A stretch of 35,091 nt of DNA from SIG598 sp045538015 (GTDB taxonomy: Bacteria > Bacillota > Clostridia > Oscillospirales > Acutalibacteraceae): the NCBI GenBank assembly GCA_045538015.1, contig JAZSQO010000121.1, positions 1 through 35,091 of the forward strand, written 5' to 3'. This document shows, one piece after another, positions 1 through 7,920 of this stretch. The notes below the pieces were generated by a model. The model searched no databases, was not told where the DNA came from, and saw nothing but the letters and a program-made list of their open reading frames with translations. Each line of letters begins with the position of its first letter. The first letter of the stretch is position 1. Position numbers and translations under genes: made by a program.

Positions 1-1
1 T

Positions 2-859
2 CCCTATTTCTCGCCCAAGTCGTCGCTGGCCTGCGTGAACGACGAGCACATCACCTGCTTCAACGGCGTGCCCACCATGTTCATCGCCATGTTCAACCAT
101 CCCGATTTTGCCAAGACCGACTTTTCCTATATGCGCACCGGCATCATGGCCGGCGCCAACTGCCCGGCCGACCTGATGCGCCGCGCGGCTGACGAGATGA
201 ATATGCGCGAGATCATCTCCGTCTACGGCCAGACGGAGGCCTCTCCCGGCTGCACCATGGGCGAGGTCAACGAGGACCTTGACCACCGCGTGGAGACCGT
301 TGGCAGTCCATTCCCCGGCGTCGAGTGCAAGGTCATCGACCCCGAGACCGGCGAGGAGCTGCCCGACGGTGAAAGCGGCGAGTTTGTCGCCCGCGGCTTC
401 AACATCATGAAGGGCTACTACAAGATGCCCGAGGCCACCGCTCAGGCCATCGACGCCGACGGCTGGCTGCATTCCGGCGACATCTGCTGCCGCACTCCCG
501 ACGGCTACTACAGGGTCACCGGCCGCCTCAAGGACATGATAATCCGCGGCGGTGAGAACCTCTATCCCCGCGAGATCGAGGAATTCTACCTGACCACTCC
601 CAAGGTACGCGACGTTCAGGTAGTGGGCGTTCCCGACGAGAAGTACGGCGAGGAATGCTGCGCGTGGATCATCCTCCACAAGGGCGAGACCGCCGACGAA
701 GCGGAAATGCGCGAGTACGGCAACGCCTCCATCGCCCGGCACAAGGTTCCCCGGTACTTCCTCTTCGTCAAGGAGTTCCCCATGAACGCCGCCGGAAAGA
801 TCCTCAAGTACAAGATGCGCGACGAATCGGCCGAGATACTCGGTCTGAAGAAAAACTGA
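2..859 (+). CDS. Acyl-CoA synthetase (AMP-forming), C-terminal part
   Basis: This is the 3' end of an adenylate-forming acyl/aryl-CoA ligase; the reading frame is open to the left edge, so the start lies outside the window. About 285 residues remain of a family usually 500-560 long. Visible family motifs are the adenine-binding YGQTEAS, the SGDICCRTPDGYY and TGRLKDMIIRGGENLYP stretch with the ATP-ribose Asp and hinge region, and the C-terminal GKILKYKMR containing the catalytic Lys. It would join a carboxylic acid to CoA through an acyl-adenylate in the cytosol. The substrate cannot be read from the sequence; it resembles fatty-acyl-CoA synthases of the FadD/YngI kind. A strong terminator follows the stop within about 40 bases, so it ends its transcript. 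Confidence 0.9.
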   Translation, partial: PYFSPKSSLACVNDEHITCFNGVPTMFIAMFNHPDFAKTDFSYMRTGIMAGANCPADLMRRAADEMNMREIISVYGQTEASPGCTMGEVNEDLDHRVETVGSPFPGVECKVIDPETGEELPDGESGEFVARGFNIMKGYYKMPEATAQAIDADGWLHSGDICCRTPDGYYRVTGRLKDMIIRGGENLYPREIEEFYLTTPKVRDVQVVGVPDEKYGEECCAWIILHKGETADEAEMREYGNASIARHKVPRYFLFVKEFPMNAAGKILKYKMRDESAEILGLKKN

Positions 860-895
860 CGGAGCTTTTGCCCCGGAACCTCAGTTGAACTGAAA

Positions 896-932
896 AAAAT
901 CCCACTGTCGGCTTTTCCGGCAGTGGGATTTT
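896..932. terminator. Bidirectional intrinsic terminator
   Basis: A 16-base stem (AAAATCCCACTG..., one G-U pair) with a 5-base loop has A and T tracts on its two sides, so it works in both directions. It ends the ligase gene from the left. It also appears to be the original terminator for the minus-strand operon ending at 1124; the mobile element now sits between that operon and this hairpin. Confidence 0.85.
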
Positions 933-950
933 CTGTTGTGTTTGATTTTA

Positions 951-1122
951 GGCAATACCGCATAATTCTAAGTGCGATATTGCGCAGTCAGATTTTTCGT
1001 CAGACGCAACAAAAAGCGGAGGCAATACTCTATGTATTGACGAGCATTTTTGTGAAGTATGACGGAAAAGATGCAAGCAAGATCGTGCTTAAGTTCTAAA
1101 ACGGGAATTGTGCGGTGTTGCC
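951..1122. mobile_element. MITE-like element, copy 1 (172 bp)
   Basis: This non-coding element is repeated at 34125-34296 in the same orientation and with identical length, with about 15 mismatches by eye. Its ends are 18-base inverted repeats (GGCAATACCGCATAATTC against the reverse complement of GAATTGTGCGGTGTTGCC, two mismatches). Imperfect inverted similarity continues inward, so most of it could fold into one long hairpin with CAATAC/GTATTG near the centre. It is flanked by a 4-base direct duplication, TTTA, at 947-950 and 1123-1126. No transposase is encoded, so it would depend on one in trans. The insertion lies at the stop codon of the minus-strand lipoprotein gene, in the 3' region before the shared terminator. 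Confidence 0.85.
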
Positions 1123-1123
1123 T

Positions 1124-1852
1124 TTACGCACCGTAGGTGCAGATATAGCTTATTTCGCCGCCGGGCATCAGCTCCGAAAGCTCAATGCTTTCGTTACCCT
1201 CCGTCCGGGCATAGGTCACCAGAATATGGCGGGTCTCGCCGTCCGCCTTCACGCAGTAGAGGTCAAAGAGCTCGTCCTCCCGGTATATGGTTCCCCGGTA
1301 TTCCCAGTCCGCTTCCGAACCGGGATATTCCTCTTCAAGATATCTGCGGATGATATCATACTCGCCGCCCTCTGTCTGGCAGTAAGGCTCACCGGTATAC
1401 AGCTCTTCGGCGTAGGTGCAGGCGTATTCTCCGGGCTCAAGATAGGCAAAGGTGACCTCCTGCAGATCAAGGGTCACCGCGCCCTCGGAAAAGATAAGCT
1501 CTCCGGCGGCGCTGTCGTAGCCGTTGTCCACGCTGAAGACCGCGCTCTCTCCGCTGAGCTTCGCCGTGCCCTCAAAGCCGTTCAGCCGGTACCACGACGC
1601 CGAGAAGTATATATCTCCCTCGTCGCTCACTCCATAGATGGTAATGTCGGTCTCTCCGTCGGCCGACTGAAAAACCCCGATGTGCGACTCCTGAAGGGCG
1701 CTGCCCGGTTTCCCGGCCGTTTCCCCGGCGGTCTCCTCCGCCGTGACCTCAGAGCCGGTGATCTCCTCCGCTCCGGGAGCGACCTCCGCCTCCGGCGAGC
1801 AGCCGCACAGCAGCATCGCCGCCAGCAGCAGGCCTAAAACGAGCTTTTTCAT
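1124..1852 (-). CDS. Putative lipoprotein, unknown function
   Basis: A 242-residue protein starting with a type II signal peptide (MKKLVLGLLLAAMLLCGC), with the lipidated Cys in the LLCGC lipobox at residue 18; it should be anchored on the outer face of the membrane. Residues about 20-50 are a Glu/Ala-rich linker. The rest is a beta-rich-looking domain with many Tyr and acidic residues that I do not recognise. It has its own ribosome-binding site (AAAGGAG) and a good promoter 70-100 bases upstream. It is the last gene of a minus-strand group of five envelope proteins. Its TAA stop lies inside the TTTA duplication of the adjacent MITE, so the insertion left the frame intact. Confidence 0.8.
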   Translation of the reverse strand: MKKLVLGLLLAAMLLCGCSPEAEVAPGAEEITGSEVTAEETAGETAGKPGSALQESHIGVFQSADGETDITIYGVSDEGDIYFSASWYRLNGFEGTAKLSGESAVFSVDNGYDSAAGELIFSEGAVTLDLQEVTFAYLEPGEYACTYAEELYTGEPYCQTEGGEYDIIRRYLEEEYPGSEADWEYRGTIYREDELFDLYCVKADGETRHILVTYARTEGNESIELSELMPGGEISYICTYGA

Positions 1853-1929
1853 ATTGTCTTTCTCTCCTTTTCACAAATACTGTCCATGCCTCCGGGCGTT
1901 CATCCGGCGCTCCGGCAGGCTTTAATTAT

Positions 1930-1957
1930 ATTATACAGCATTTGGCGGAAAAGGCAA
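1930..1957 (-). promoter_or_regulatory. Sigma-A-type promoter for the lipoprotein gene
   Basis: On the minus strand TTGCCT (1957-1952) is followed 16 bases later by TATAAT (1935-1930). It faces the lipoprotein gene starting at 1852, implying that gene can be transcribed apart from the upstream cluster. Confidence 0.6.
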
Positions 1958-1986
1958 TATCGCGAACGCTCCGGCAGAAGCTGTCA

Positions 1987-2724
1987 TCAGGAGCCAAGCT
2001 CGTTTCCGTCAAAATCGAAATTGACCGTGTAGAAATAGCCCATGTCGTCAAAATCCACCTGAACATGGTCGTCGCAGGCGGTGATGCCGCAGGTGGTGAA
2101 ATACCGGGTCACTCTCCACAGCTCCCGTCCGTCGGCACTCACGGCCACGCAGCCGGGGCCGTAAAACTCGTTTGTGCTGCCGATGTAGAGGGTTCCGTCG
2201 GCTCCGAAGTCGTAGACCACGGGACAGCCGAACACGCCGTCAAGCCGCCAGAGCACCTTGCCGGTGTTGTAATCAAGGGCGGTCATGACCTCCTCGGCGG
2301 CGTTGTTGACATAGACGATGCCGCCGTTTTCCATCCACTCAAGGGTGTCGTACTCCGAGCCGTTGGCGCTTATCCGGCTGCCGCACTCCGCGACATATTC
2401 CCACGCCATGCTGCCGTCGGCGGCAAAGGCGGTCAGTACCAGCCGCTCGCCTCCCGAGGGATACGACCGATCGGCGTTCATCCACGAGACCTCCGCCGCG
2501 GCGGGCTGTTCGCTCTGGACGCCCGTATCCCATTCCTCAAAGGACACCGAGGAATCCGAGACTGCCGCTTCCATATTCCCCGCGGTCGGGAGCTTTCCGC
2601 CCAGCAGCACACAGCCAAGCAGCGTTATCAGCGCGCCGCCGGCGACGATGTAGCCGAGGAAGATGGCTATTCTGACTATCGCCGGAAGACCTCGCATACC
2701 GGACGCTCTGTTTTGATTCTCCAT
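1987..2724 (-). CDS. Membrane-anchored PQQ-like beta-propeller protein
   Basis: This 245-residue protein has a short cytosolic N-terminus, one transmembrane segment at about residues 16-42 and an extracellular part. The exterior carries repeats of the PQQ/quinoprotein-like type: an Asp/Gly turn, then an aromatic in MAWEYV, KVLWRLDG and RELWRVTRY, each preceded by a strand such as VTALDYNTG or CVAVSADG. Three to four such blades are visible, fewer than a complete propeller, so it may be a partial propeller or may oligomerise. It is probably a binding or scaffold protein rather than an enzyme. It has an AAGGAAGG ribosome-binding site. Its neighbours on both sides are also exported or anchored proteins. 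Confidence 0.7.
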   Translation of the reverse strand: MENQNRASGMRGLPAIVRIAIFLGYIVAGGALITLLGCVLLGGKLPTAGNMEAAVSDSSVSFEEWDTGVQSEQPAAAEVSWMNADRSYPSGGERLVLTAFAADGSMAWEYVAECGSRISANGSEYDTLEWMENGGIVYVNNAAEEVMTALDYNTGKVLWRLDGVFGCPVVYDFGADGTLYIGSTNEFYGPGCVAVSADGRELWRVTRYFTTCGITACDDHVQVDFDDMGYFYTVNFDFDGNELGS

Positions 2725-2750
2725 AATTGACCCTTCCTTTCAGTTCGCGG

Positions 2751-2798
2751 ATAGCGCGGGAGAGGGCGGGTGTGCCGCTCTCCCGCTATTTCATTATA
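2751..2798 (-). promoter_or_regulatory. Extended -10 promoter with 5' leader hairpin
   Basis: On the minus strand TGTTATAAT (extended -10, TATAAT at 2798-2793) is followed almost at the expected start site by a GC-rich hairpin (2789-2751; ATAGCGGGAGAG pairing with CTCTCCCGCGCTAT). There is no U tract, so it is not a standard terminator. It would cap the mRNA of the PQQ-like gene at 2724 and could stabilise it. No convincing -35 was found. Confidence 0.5.
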
Positions 2799-2833
2799 AC
2801 ACATTTCCCGCCGCCGGGGATAAGAATTTTACC

Positions 2834-3265
2834 TCAGTCCCAGCCCTCTGTCCATTCCACCCGGCTCTGCGTATCCACAACCTCCGCAGAGCCGCTGCCA
2901 TTATCGTTATAGGTTTCCCTTTCCGGCTGAGGGACGGGCGTTTCCGGGATCTCCTGCTCCGGGATAACGGGAACCGGCACTGCGTCCTGCTCCGGAAGGG
3001 CGGCGTTCTCCTCCGCGCTCTGCGGCTCTTCTTCTGTGCCGTTATCGGTCTGCTCCTCTTCGGCGCTCCAGTAGTCAAGAAGAACGGCGTCGCCCGCTTC
3101 GGCCATCTGAGCGGCGGACATTTCCGGAGCCTCTTCCGGCTTCTGTTCGGGCATCAGGGCGCCGACCGCCGTCAGAGCCAGCACTCCGACTATCACCGCC
3201 GCGAAAACGGCCAGCAGTATCATTTCTCCCGCCTTCAGCTGGGTGGATTTCCTTGTTTCTTCCAT
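2834..3265 (-). CDS. Single-pass membrane protein with acidic Pro/Glu-rich exterior
   Basis: A 143-residue protein with a short N-terminus, one transmembrane helix at about residues 17-38 and an exterior dominated by Glu, Gln, Pro and Ala (for example PEQKPEEAPE and VPVPVIPEQEIPETPVPQPE). The exterior is very probably disordered and negatively charged, as expected of a spacer lying in the cell wall. No catalytic motif is present and I do not recognise a family. It starts at an ATG with a strong AAAGGAGG site and lies 20 bases after the large C39-peptidase gene, so the two are almost certainly co-transcribed. Confidence 0.7.
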   Translation of the reverse strand: MEETRKSTQLKAGEMILLAVFAAVIVGVLALTAVGALMPEQKPEEAPEMSAAQMAEAGDAVLLDYWSAEEEQTDNGTEEEPQSAEENAALPEQDAVPVPVIPEQEIPETPVPQPERETYNDNGSGSAEVVDTQSRVEWTEGWD

Positions 3266-3285
3266 TTTTATTGCTCCTCCTTTGA

Positions 3286-6018
3286 TTAATAGCCGATCAG
3301 GTTGTCGCCAAAGGGCATGGAGTCAAGCAGCTTTTTCAGCACCTCATAGGTCTGCTGCTCGCTCTGGCTGCGGTTGGTCATTGCGCTGTAGCGCTCGTAG
3401 GCCGAGCTGACGACCGAATAGTAGGAGCGGGATATCTGCTCGGTGTACGCCACCCGCTCGCAGCCGTTTCCGTCAAGATAAACCAGATAGCCTCGGCCGG
3501 CTATTTCCGAAACAAAGGCCGACTCGGGAATGTCGGTCACAACGCCGGTGTAGGTAAGCTGGCCGCTGTCGCTGCTGTAGAGCACATCGGCGGGAACGAT
3601 CTTAACTCCCGGAGTGTTCAGCGTAAGCTCGCCGCCGTCGAGGATGGCCTCGGGGATAATGAGCGTGCCGTAGCTTATAATGCTGTCCTTGTGCTCCTTA
3701 TAGACCTCGTCCTTGAGCAGCTGGACGCCGAAGCGCAGTCCGTAGGGCTCGATGAGGCGGACACTGCCGCCCAGCATGGTCAGGCTGAAGGGAATATCCT
3801 GAGCTATCGGTGTCCACTGGGCGTAGAGCGTCAGGTCGGCGTTGCCGGCGTAGTCCTCTCCGGCGCGGTAGGCTGTGCCGCTGCCGTCGGGCGCGGTGTT
3901 CCAGCCGGCGAACTCAAAGCCCTCACGAACGGGCACGCCGCCGTCAACGCTTATGAGGCTGTCGTAGAATTTGCTGCCCTGAGCGGGAGCGTTCTGGCCG
4001 CCATTGGCGTCGTAGGTCAGGGCATACGTCACGACCTCGATGTCAAACTCCTGAGGAGCCCAGTCGCTGCCGGTGCCCCACAGCTCCATGCGGAAGGTGT
4101 CAAGACCCATGTCCAGCATCTTGCTGCCGGATATATGCTCCGGCGTCAGATAGTAAGCTCCGTGGATGTTGTAGATGTAGAAGCGCTGGTTGGCTCCGCC
4201 CACATAGCCGCCGGAATAGACATAGACCCGGGTTCCGTCCTCACGGCCGGAGCTGAGCACATCCACACAGCCTCCGTCCAGAGCGCTTTCAATGACATAG
4301 GTTCCGTTTTCACCGCGGATGAATTTCCACACCTGCTCCGGGCCGCCGGTGGCCTCCTCGCCGAGGATGTCACCGGAGCGGTTGGTCATGCAGCGGCCGG
4401 TGGACTGATGTCTGAGATAGGCGTAAAAGTCGCTGCCGATGTCCGCCGGACGGTCTCCGTTCAGGGATTCTCTGACCGTGAAGCCCACAAACTCGCTGTC
4501 TGTGTAGCCGAGGCTGTTGCTGGAGGTCACATAGGCCGAATATTCGCCCGGCTCGCTGAAGGAGGCGGTGTGCACTGTGTTCTCTCCCAGCGAGATGGTG
4601 TCGATACGTTCGCTGCCCTTGAATATTCCGAGGGTGTATCCGGTTGCCGACCGGTCGCTGGAGGCGGTGAAGGTCACGGTCTCTCCCTTGTCGTATTCGC
4701 TCTTGTCAAGGGTGAGCACAGAGGTCTTAGGAGCTGAATCATAGACATAGAAATGTATCCAGTTGCCCACCGATTCGCCCGCTCCGTTGCCGGAGACTAC
4801 GGTGATGGAATGGCCGTCCGGCTCGTCAAAGGACACATTGAGTGAGCCGCCGCTGCATTCCTGGGAGATATCCTGTCTGGTCTGCGTCCAGCCGGAGGCC
4901 CAGTAGTAGGTGGCGGTGGGGCAGTCGCTCCAGGTCAGGGTCGCCTGCTCGCCCACCGCAAGAACAGTCTTGCTCAGGCTTACGGTGGGAGCCTCGGGCG
5001 GAGCGTCGTAGACATAGAAGTTTATCCAGTTGCCCACCGATTCGCCCGCTCCGTTGCCGGAGACCACGGTGATGGAGTGGGCGCCCGGCTCGTCAAAGGA
5101 CACCTTAAGGGAGCCACCGCTGCATTCCTGAGAGAGAGCGTGTTTTGTTTCCGACCAGCCGGATGCCCAGTAATAGGTGGCGGTGGGGCAATCGCTCCAT
5201 GTGAGAGTGGCTTCCTCGCCCACCTTGAGCATGGTGCTGCTCAGGCTTACGGTGGGAGCGGGAGGAGGACTCTGCTGCTTTGTGCTGCTGAGAAGGGTAA
5301 AGCCGCGGAAATTCATCCGGCTCTTCCAGTCGGACTCGGTTCTCCACGCGTAGCCGCCCTTGGTGCCGCGGTTGCCCGAGGCGTAGCTGTCAAGGATGAG
5401 GTACTTGCCCGTGGAGGAATCATAGTCGGCGATGACCAGCAGATGGCCGCTGCCCGTGGCAATGGTCTTTACGCTGGCGATGGCTGTTCCGCCGCCGTTG
5501 AGGTGATCTCTGAGCACGCTCCACGAGGTGGTGCCGTCGGCCTTTTCGCAGTAAAAGCCGTAGGTGCCGCCGTGGGTGTTGGAAAAGGCGGGGTAGAGGG
5601 CGTGGCTGGTGCCCACATTGGTGACCCGGAAGCCGTTATTCACGCTGTAGTCGGCCAGCATGGCAGGCTCGATGAAGCTGCCGTTCATGTAGTATACGGC
5701 GTTGACCAGAGACAGAATGCCGCAGCCGCCGCCGGAAACGTTGGCCTGCACCTTGGCGCCGGCGCTGTTGTACTTGTAGCCGTAGGGATGGCTGCCCCAG
5801 CGGCTGTCGGTCTGGGAAAAGACGGTGATCTCTCCGGCGGCAGAGGCCCCGAAGGAGGCGCTGCCGCCTATCACCGCGCCCAGCACGGCTCCGGCCAGCA
5901 CCATCACCGCCAGAAGAACGGCGCACAGCTTGACCGCCTTGGGATTCCGCTTTTTCTTTTTAGTCTCTTCGGCTACCGCGCTTCCGTCGATAACCAGTAC
6001 CGCTTCGTTCTTTTTCAT
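3286..6018 (-). CDS. Large exported C39-like peptidase with Ig-like, ricin-lectin and repeat domains
   Basis: This is a 910-residue protein. Residues 1-30 are charged, 31-58 form a transmembrane/signal segment, and 63-235 form a C39-type papain-fold domain with probable catalytic Cys99 (SGGGCGIL), His192 (SGHLLVIADYD) and Asp210 (LILDSYA). Two nearly identical Ig/PKD-like units follow (255-342 and 344-430), then a related third unit (about 433-516), a ricin-B-like lectin region (about 528-662; QRFYI and QEFDI motifs), a Listeria-Bacteroides/Flg_new repeat (667-736; FEFAGWNTAPDGSGTAY), and a C-terminal domain seen in other clostridial surface proteins (745-910). It probably cleaves peptides or peptide cross-links outside the cell and binds glycans. 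The substrate is unknown. It has a strong AAAGGAGG site. Confidence 0.82.
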   Translation of the reverse strand: MKKNEAVLVIDGSAVAEETKKKKRNPKAVKLCAVLLAVMVLAGAVLGAVIGGSASFGASAAGEITVFSQTDSRWGSHPYGYKYNSAGAKVQANVSGGGCGILSLVNAVYYMNGSFIEPAMLADYSVNNGFRVTNVGTSHALYPAFSNTHGGTYGFYCEKADGTTSWSVLRDHLNGGGTAIASVKTIATGSGHLLVIADYDSSTGKYLILDSYASGNRGTKGGYAWRTESDWKSRMNFRGFTLLSSTKQQSPPPAPTVSLSSTMLKVGEEATLTWSDCPTATYYWASGWSETKHALSQECSGGSLKVSFDEPGAHSITVVSGNGAGESVGNWINFYVYDAPPEAPTVSLSKTVLAVGEQATLTWSDCPTATYYWASGWTQTRQDISQECSGGSLNVSFDEPDGHSITVVSGNGAGESVGNWIHFYVYDSAPKTSVLTLDKSEYDKGETVTFTASSDRSATGYTLGIFKGSERIDTISLGENTVHTASFSEPGEYSAYVTSSNSLGYTDSEFVGFTVRESLNGDRPADIGSDFYAYLRHQSTGRCMTNRSGDILGEEATGGPEQVWKFIRGENGTYVIESALDGGCVDVLSSGREDGTRVYVYSGGYVGGANQRFYIYNIHGAYYLTPEHISGSKMLDMGLDTFRMELWGTGSDWAPQEFDIEVVTYALTYDANGGQNAPAQGSKFYDSLISVDGGVPVREGFEFAGWNTAPDGSGTAYRAGEDYAGNADLTLYAQWTPIAQDIPFSLTMLGGSVRLIEPYGLRFGVQLLKDEVYKEHKDSIISYGTLIIPEAILDGGELTLNTPGVKIVPADVLYSSDSGQLTYTGVVTDIPESAFVSEIAGRGYLVYLDGNGCERVAYTEQISRSYYSVVSSAYERYSAMTNRSQSEQQTYEVLKKLLDSMPFGDNLIGY
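4729..5256 (-). repeat. Tandem duplication encoding two Ig-like units
   Basis: The segments 4993-5256 and 4729-4989 are tandem copies of about 260 bases inside the C39-peptidase gene. Their proteins differ at only about a dozen of 87 positions, and long runs of DNA are identical (for example around the VSGNGAGESVGNW coding stretches). This indicates a recent in-frame duplication that could change copy number by recombination. Confidence 0.8.
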
Positions 6019-6038
6019 CTGTGTTTCCTCCTTTTTTG

Positions 6039-6506
6039 TCAGTCAGTTTCTATCAGCACATACTTTCTTCTGGGCAGCAGCTTGGCAAAGAGCCAGAAGA
6101 ACAGCACCGTAAGTATCCACGAGAAAACCATGTACACGCCAAGGCCGACTATGAAGAGCCGGAAGATCATTGCGGCGGCCTGTCTGCCGCTGTAGCGTCT
6201 GAGGATGCCCATGCAGCACAGCACCGACAGCAGCGTTCCTCCCGCCACGACCAGCGCGCCTTCGCCGAAGCCCTGAGGTGTCGCTCCGGCGGTAACCACC
6301 GACTCGATGAGCCACGAGGTGCCCATAAGGATGAGCACAAAGCCCATGAAGAGGCCGGAGCCTCTGATTCTTGACATTTCCGTGGTGCCGTACTGCTCTC
6401 TGTACTTTTTCGAGAGCACGCAGCTGGCGATGGAAACGCCGATGATGATGGCACCGATAATGAGCAGGATAGTCATTCCGCTGTTGGTGGATGTGGTCTC
6501 TGTCAT
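6039..6506 (-). CDS. Small integral membrane protein
   Basis: A 155-residue protein with four likely transmembrane helices (about residues 11-31, 50-72, 80-100 and 112-142) and basic loops (SKKYREQYG, RRYSGR, LLPRRKY). I do not recognise a family and see no catalytic motif. It is the first gene of the minus-strand envelope cluster, 20 bases before the C39-peptidase gene, and has an AAAGGGTGA ribosome-binding site. It faces away from the FHA/kinase operon across a region containing a shared inverted repeat. It may be an accessory membrane component of the combined system, but this is inference from position only. Confidence 0.7.
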   Translation of the reverse strand: MTETTSTNSGMTILLIIGAIIIGVSIASCVLSKKYREQYGTTEMSRIRGSGLFMGFVLILMGTSWLIESVVTAGATPQGFGEGALVVAGGTLLSVLCCMGILRRYSGRQAAAMIFRLFIVGLGVYMVFSWILTVLFFWLFAKLLPRRKYVLIETD

Positions 6507-6579
6507 TTTTTATCACCCTTTGTTTCTGATTTGCTCTTGCAAACACAGTATAAGGCGTTGTATAGTTAATGAAGAAACC

Positions 6580-6661
6580 GTTTCACGATAATTCCGCCGT
6601 CCGAAACGCTTATATACATTATATTGAAGCCCTCGCCGGCCTCCCGGATTTATCGTGAAAC
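6580..6661. promoter_or_regulatory. 17-bp inverted repeat in the divergent control region
   Basis: Arms at 6580-6596 and 6645-6661 match as inverted repeats at 16 of 17 positions; the core GTTTCACGATAA/TTATCGTGAAAC is perfect. They are 48 bases apart. Read outward, each arm gives TTATCGTGAAAC pointing toward the gene on its side. Such twin sites suit a regulator or an alternative sigma factor acting on both divergent operons. On the minus side TATACA and TATACT sequences follow; on the plus side an AT-rich TTATATTAAT follows. No consensus -35 was found for either. Confidence 0.6.
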
Positions 6662-6744
6662 ACAATGGCAGTACGCGGATCGTTATATTAATATTGATAC
6701 AGACACAGCGACCCTGCACCATATCAGTAATGGAGGACTCTATC

Positions 6745-7902
6745 ATGTCTGAATCTGTAAAAGTAATCATTGTTCTGCTGGCGGTAGCCGCCTTTGTAGC
6801 GGGCGCCTTTGTCCTCGCCTCAAAGCTGTTCGGCCCGGTAAAGGACACCGTCCGCCGCGAGCGCAAATCCCGGCCCGCCAAAAAGGAGCCTGCGTATGCT
6901 CCCGCTCCCGCCGCTCCCAAGGCGCCTCCGGCCGCGCCCCTTCCTGATCCCCGCAATTTTGCTCACCTGACTCCTCCCGCGGCATATCCCGATAAGGCCG
7001 CGGCTCCTCAGCCGGCAGCTCCCCAGCCGGGAAAGATCAGCTACGGCAGCGCCACCCGATTTGTCGAGACCGCTCCTCCGGCTGCCGCTCCCGCCGCTCC
7101 CGCTCCCTTTATGGACAGTGCTTCCGAGGCCGCCGGCGGCGCTGTGATGCGCGTCACCATTTCCGGCGACAACGGCGCGCCCAAGTACTACGTTGACATC
7201 CGGGAAAACGAGCTGCCCGTGACCATCGGCCGAGGCAAATCAGACGCCAGAGGCAAGAGCATCGTGGTCAACGAGCCTACCGTTTCCTCCCAGCACGCAA
7301 GGCTGAGCGTGAAGAACGGCGTTCTGAGCGTGTGCGACTGCTGCTCCACCTGCGGAACCATCATCAACGGCGAAAACGGCAGTTCCCTCGTGCTCAAAAG
7401 CGACTCCAGAAACACCAGCGTCGACCTCTGCGCCGACCGCTTTGAAATGACTCTTGGCCGCATGAGCGTTCATGTGGACATCCTCGAGCCCTTCTGCTCC
7501 ACTCTGCGCACCGGCTGCAGCATCACCCTCAGCGCCGGCTTTGAGGGCACCTCCGCCGGACAGTGGACCTTCTGCGATTCCTTCAGCATCGGCCGCCACG
7601 GAGCCGATCTCCTTCTGGCCGATCCTCTGGTCAGCCGTCTGCACGCCATGGTATACCGCTCCATCGACGGCCGCTTCATCCTCCGGGATCAGGGTTCCAC
7701 CAACGGCGTTGTGGACGCCCGCACCGGCAAGCAGATCTCCGAGATCGAGCTGCAGAGCGGAACCGTCATTATGATAGGCGACACCGAGCTGCGGGTGGAC
7801 GAGACGAAAAAGAATCTTGCCCGGAACGAAATGCCTCTCAGCCGTCCCCGCACCGTATATTTTGACTCCGTATCCGCCGCTCAGAATCCTCGCTTTGTCT
7901 AA
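6745..7902 (+). CDS. Membrane-anchored protein with two FHA domains
   Basis: A 385-residue phosphothreonine-binding adaptor. Residues 6-28 form a transmembrane anchor, and 40-130 are a Pro/Ala-rich linker. The first FHA domain (about 135-247) has GRG at 162-164, SSQH at 181-184 and STCGTIING. The second (about 258-355) has GRH at 283-285, SRLH at 297-300 and GSTNG at 317-321. FHA domains recognise phosphothreonine, so this protein should dock products of the three downstream kinases at the membrane. The ATG at 6745 is chosen because GGAGG lies 7 bases upstream; an in-frame codon further upstream lacks a site. It opens an operon in which the SEDS gene follows after 18 bases, matching the FHA-rodA-pbpA order known from actinobacteria. 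Confidence 0.85.
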   Translation: MSESVKVIIVLLAVAAFVAGAFVLASKLFGPVKDTVRRERKSRPAKKEPAYAPAPAAPKAPPAAPLPDPRNFAHLTPPAAYPDKAAAPQPAAPQPGKISYGSATRFVETAPPAAAPAAPAPFMDSASEAAGGAVMRVTISGDNGAPKYYVDIRENELPVTIGRGKSDARGKSIVVNEPTVSSQHARLSVKNGVLSVCDCCSTCGTIINGENGSSLVLKSDSRNTSVDLCADRFEMTLGRMSVHVDILEPFCSTLRTGCSITLSAGFEGTSAGQWTFCDSFSIGRHGADLLLADPLVSRLHAMVYRSIDGRFILRDQGSTNGVVDARTGKQISEIELQSGTVIMIGDTELRVDETKKNLARNEMPLSRPRTVYFDSVSAAQNPRFV

Positions 7903-7920
7903 GCCCACGGGGTACGGATC

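Noticed and set aside
3691..4737. Plus-strand frame of 348 codons
   Set aside because: Antisense shadow of the C39-peptidase gene.
6507..6744. Consensus sigma-A promoters for both divergent operons
   Set aside because: TATACT and TATATT elements occur but no acceptable -35 at 16-18 bases; only the inverted repeat is reported.
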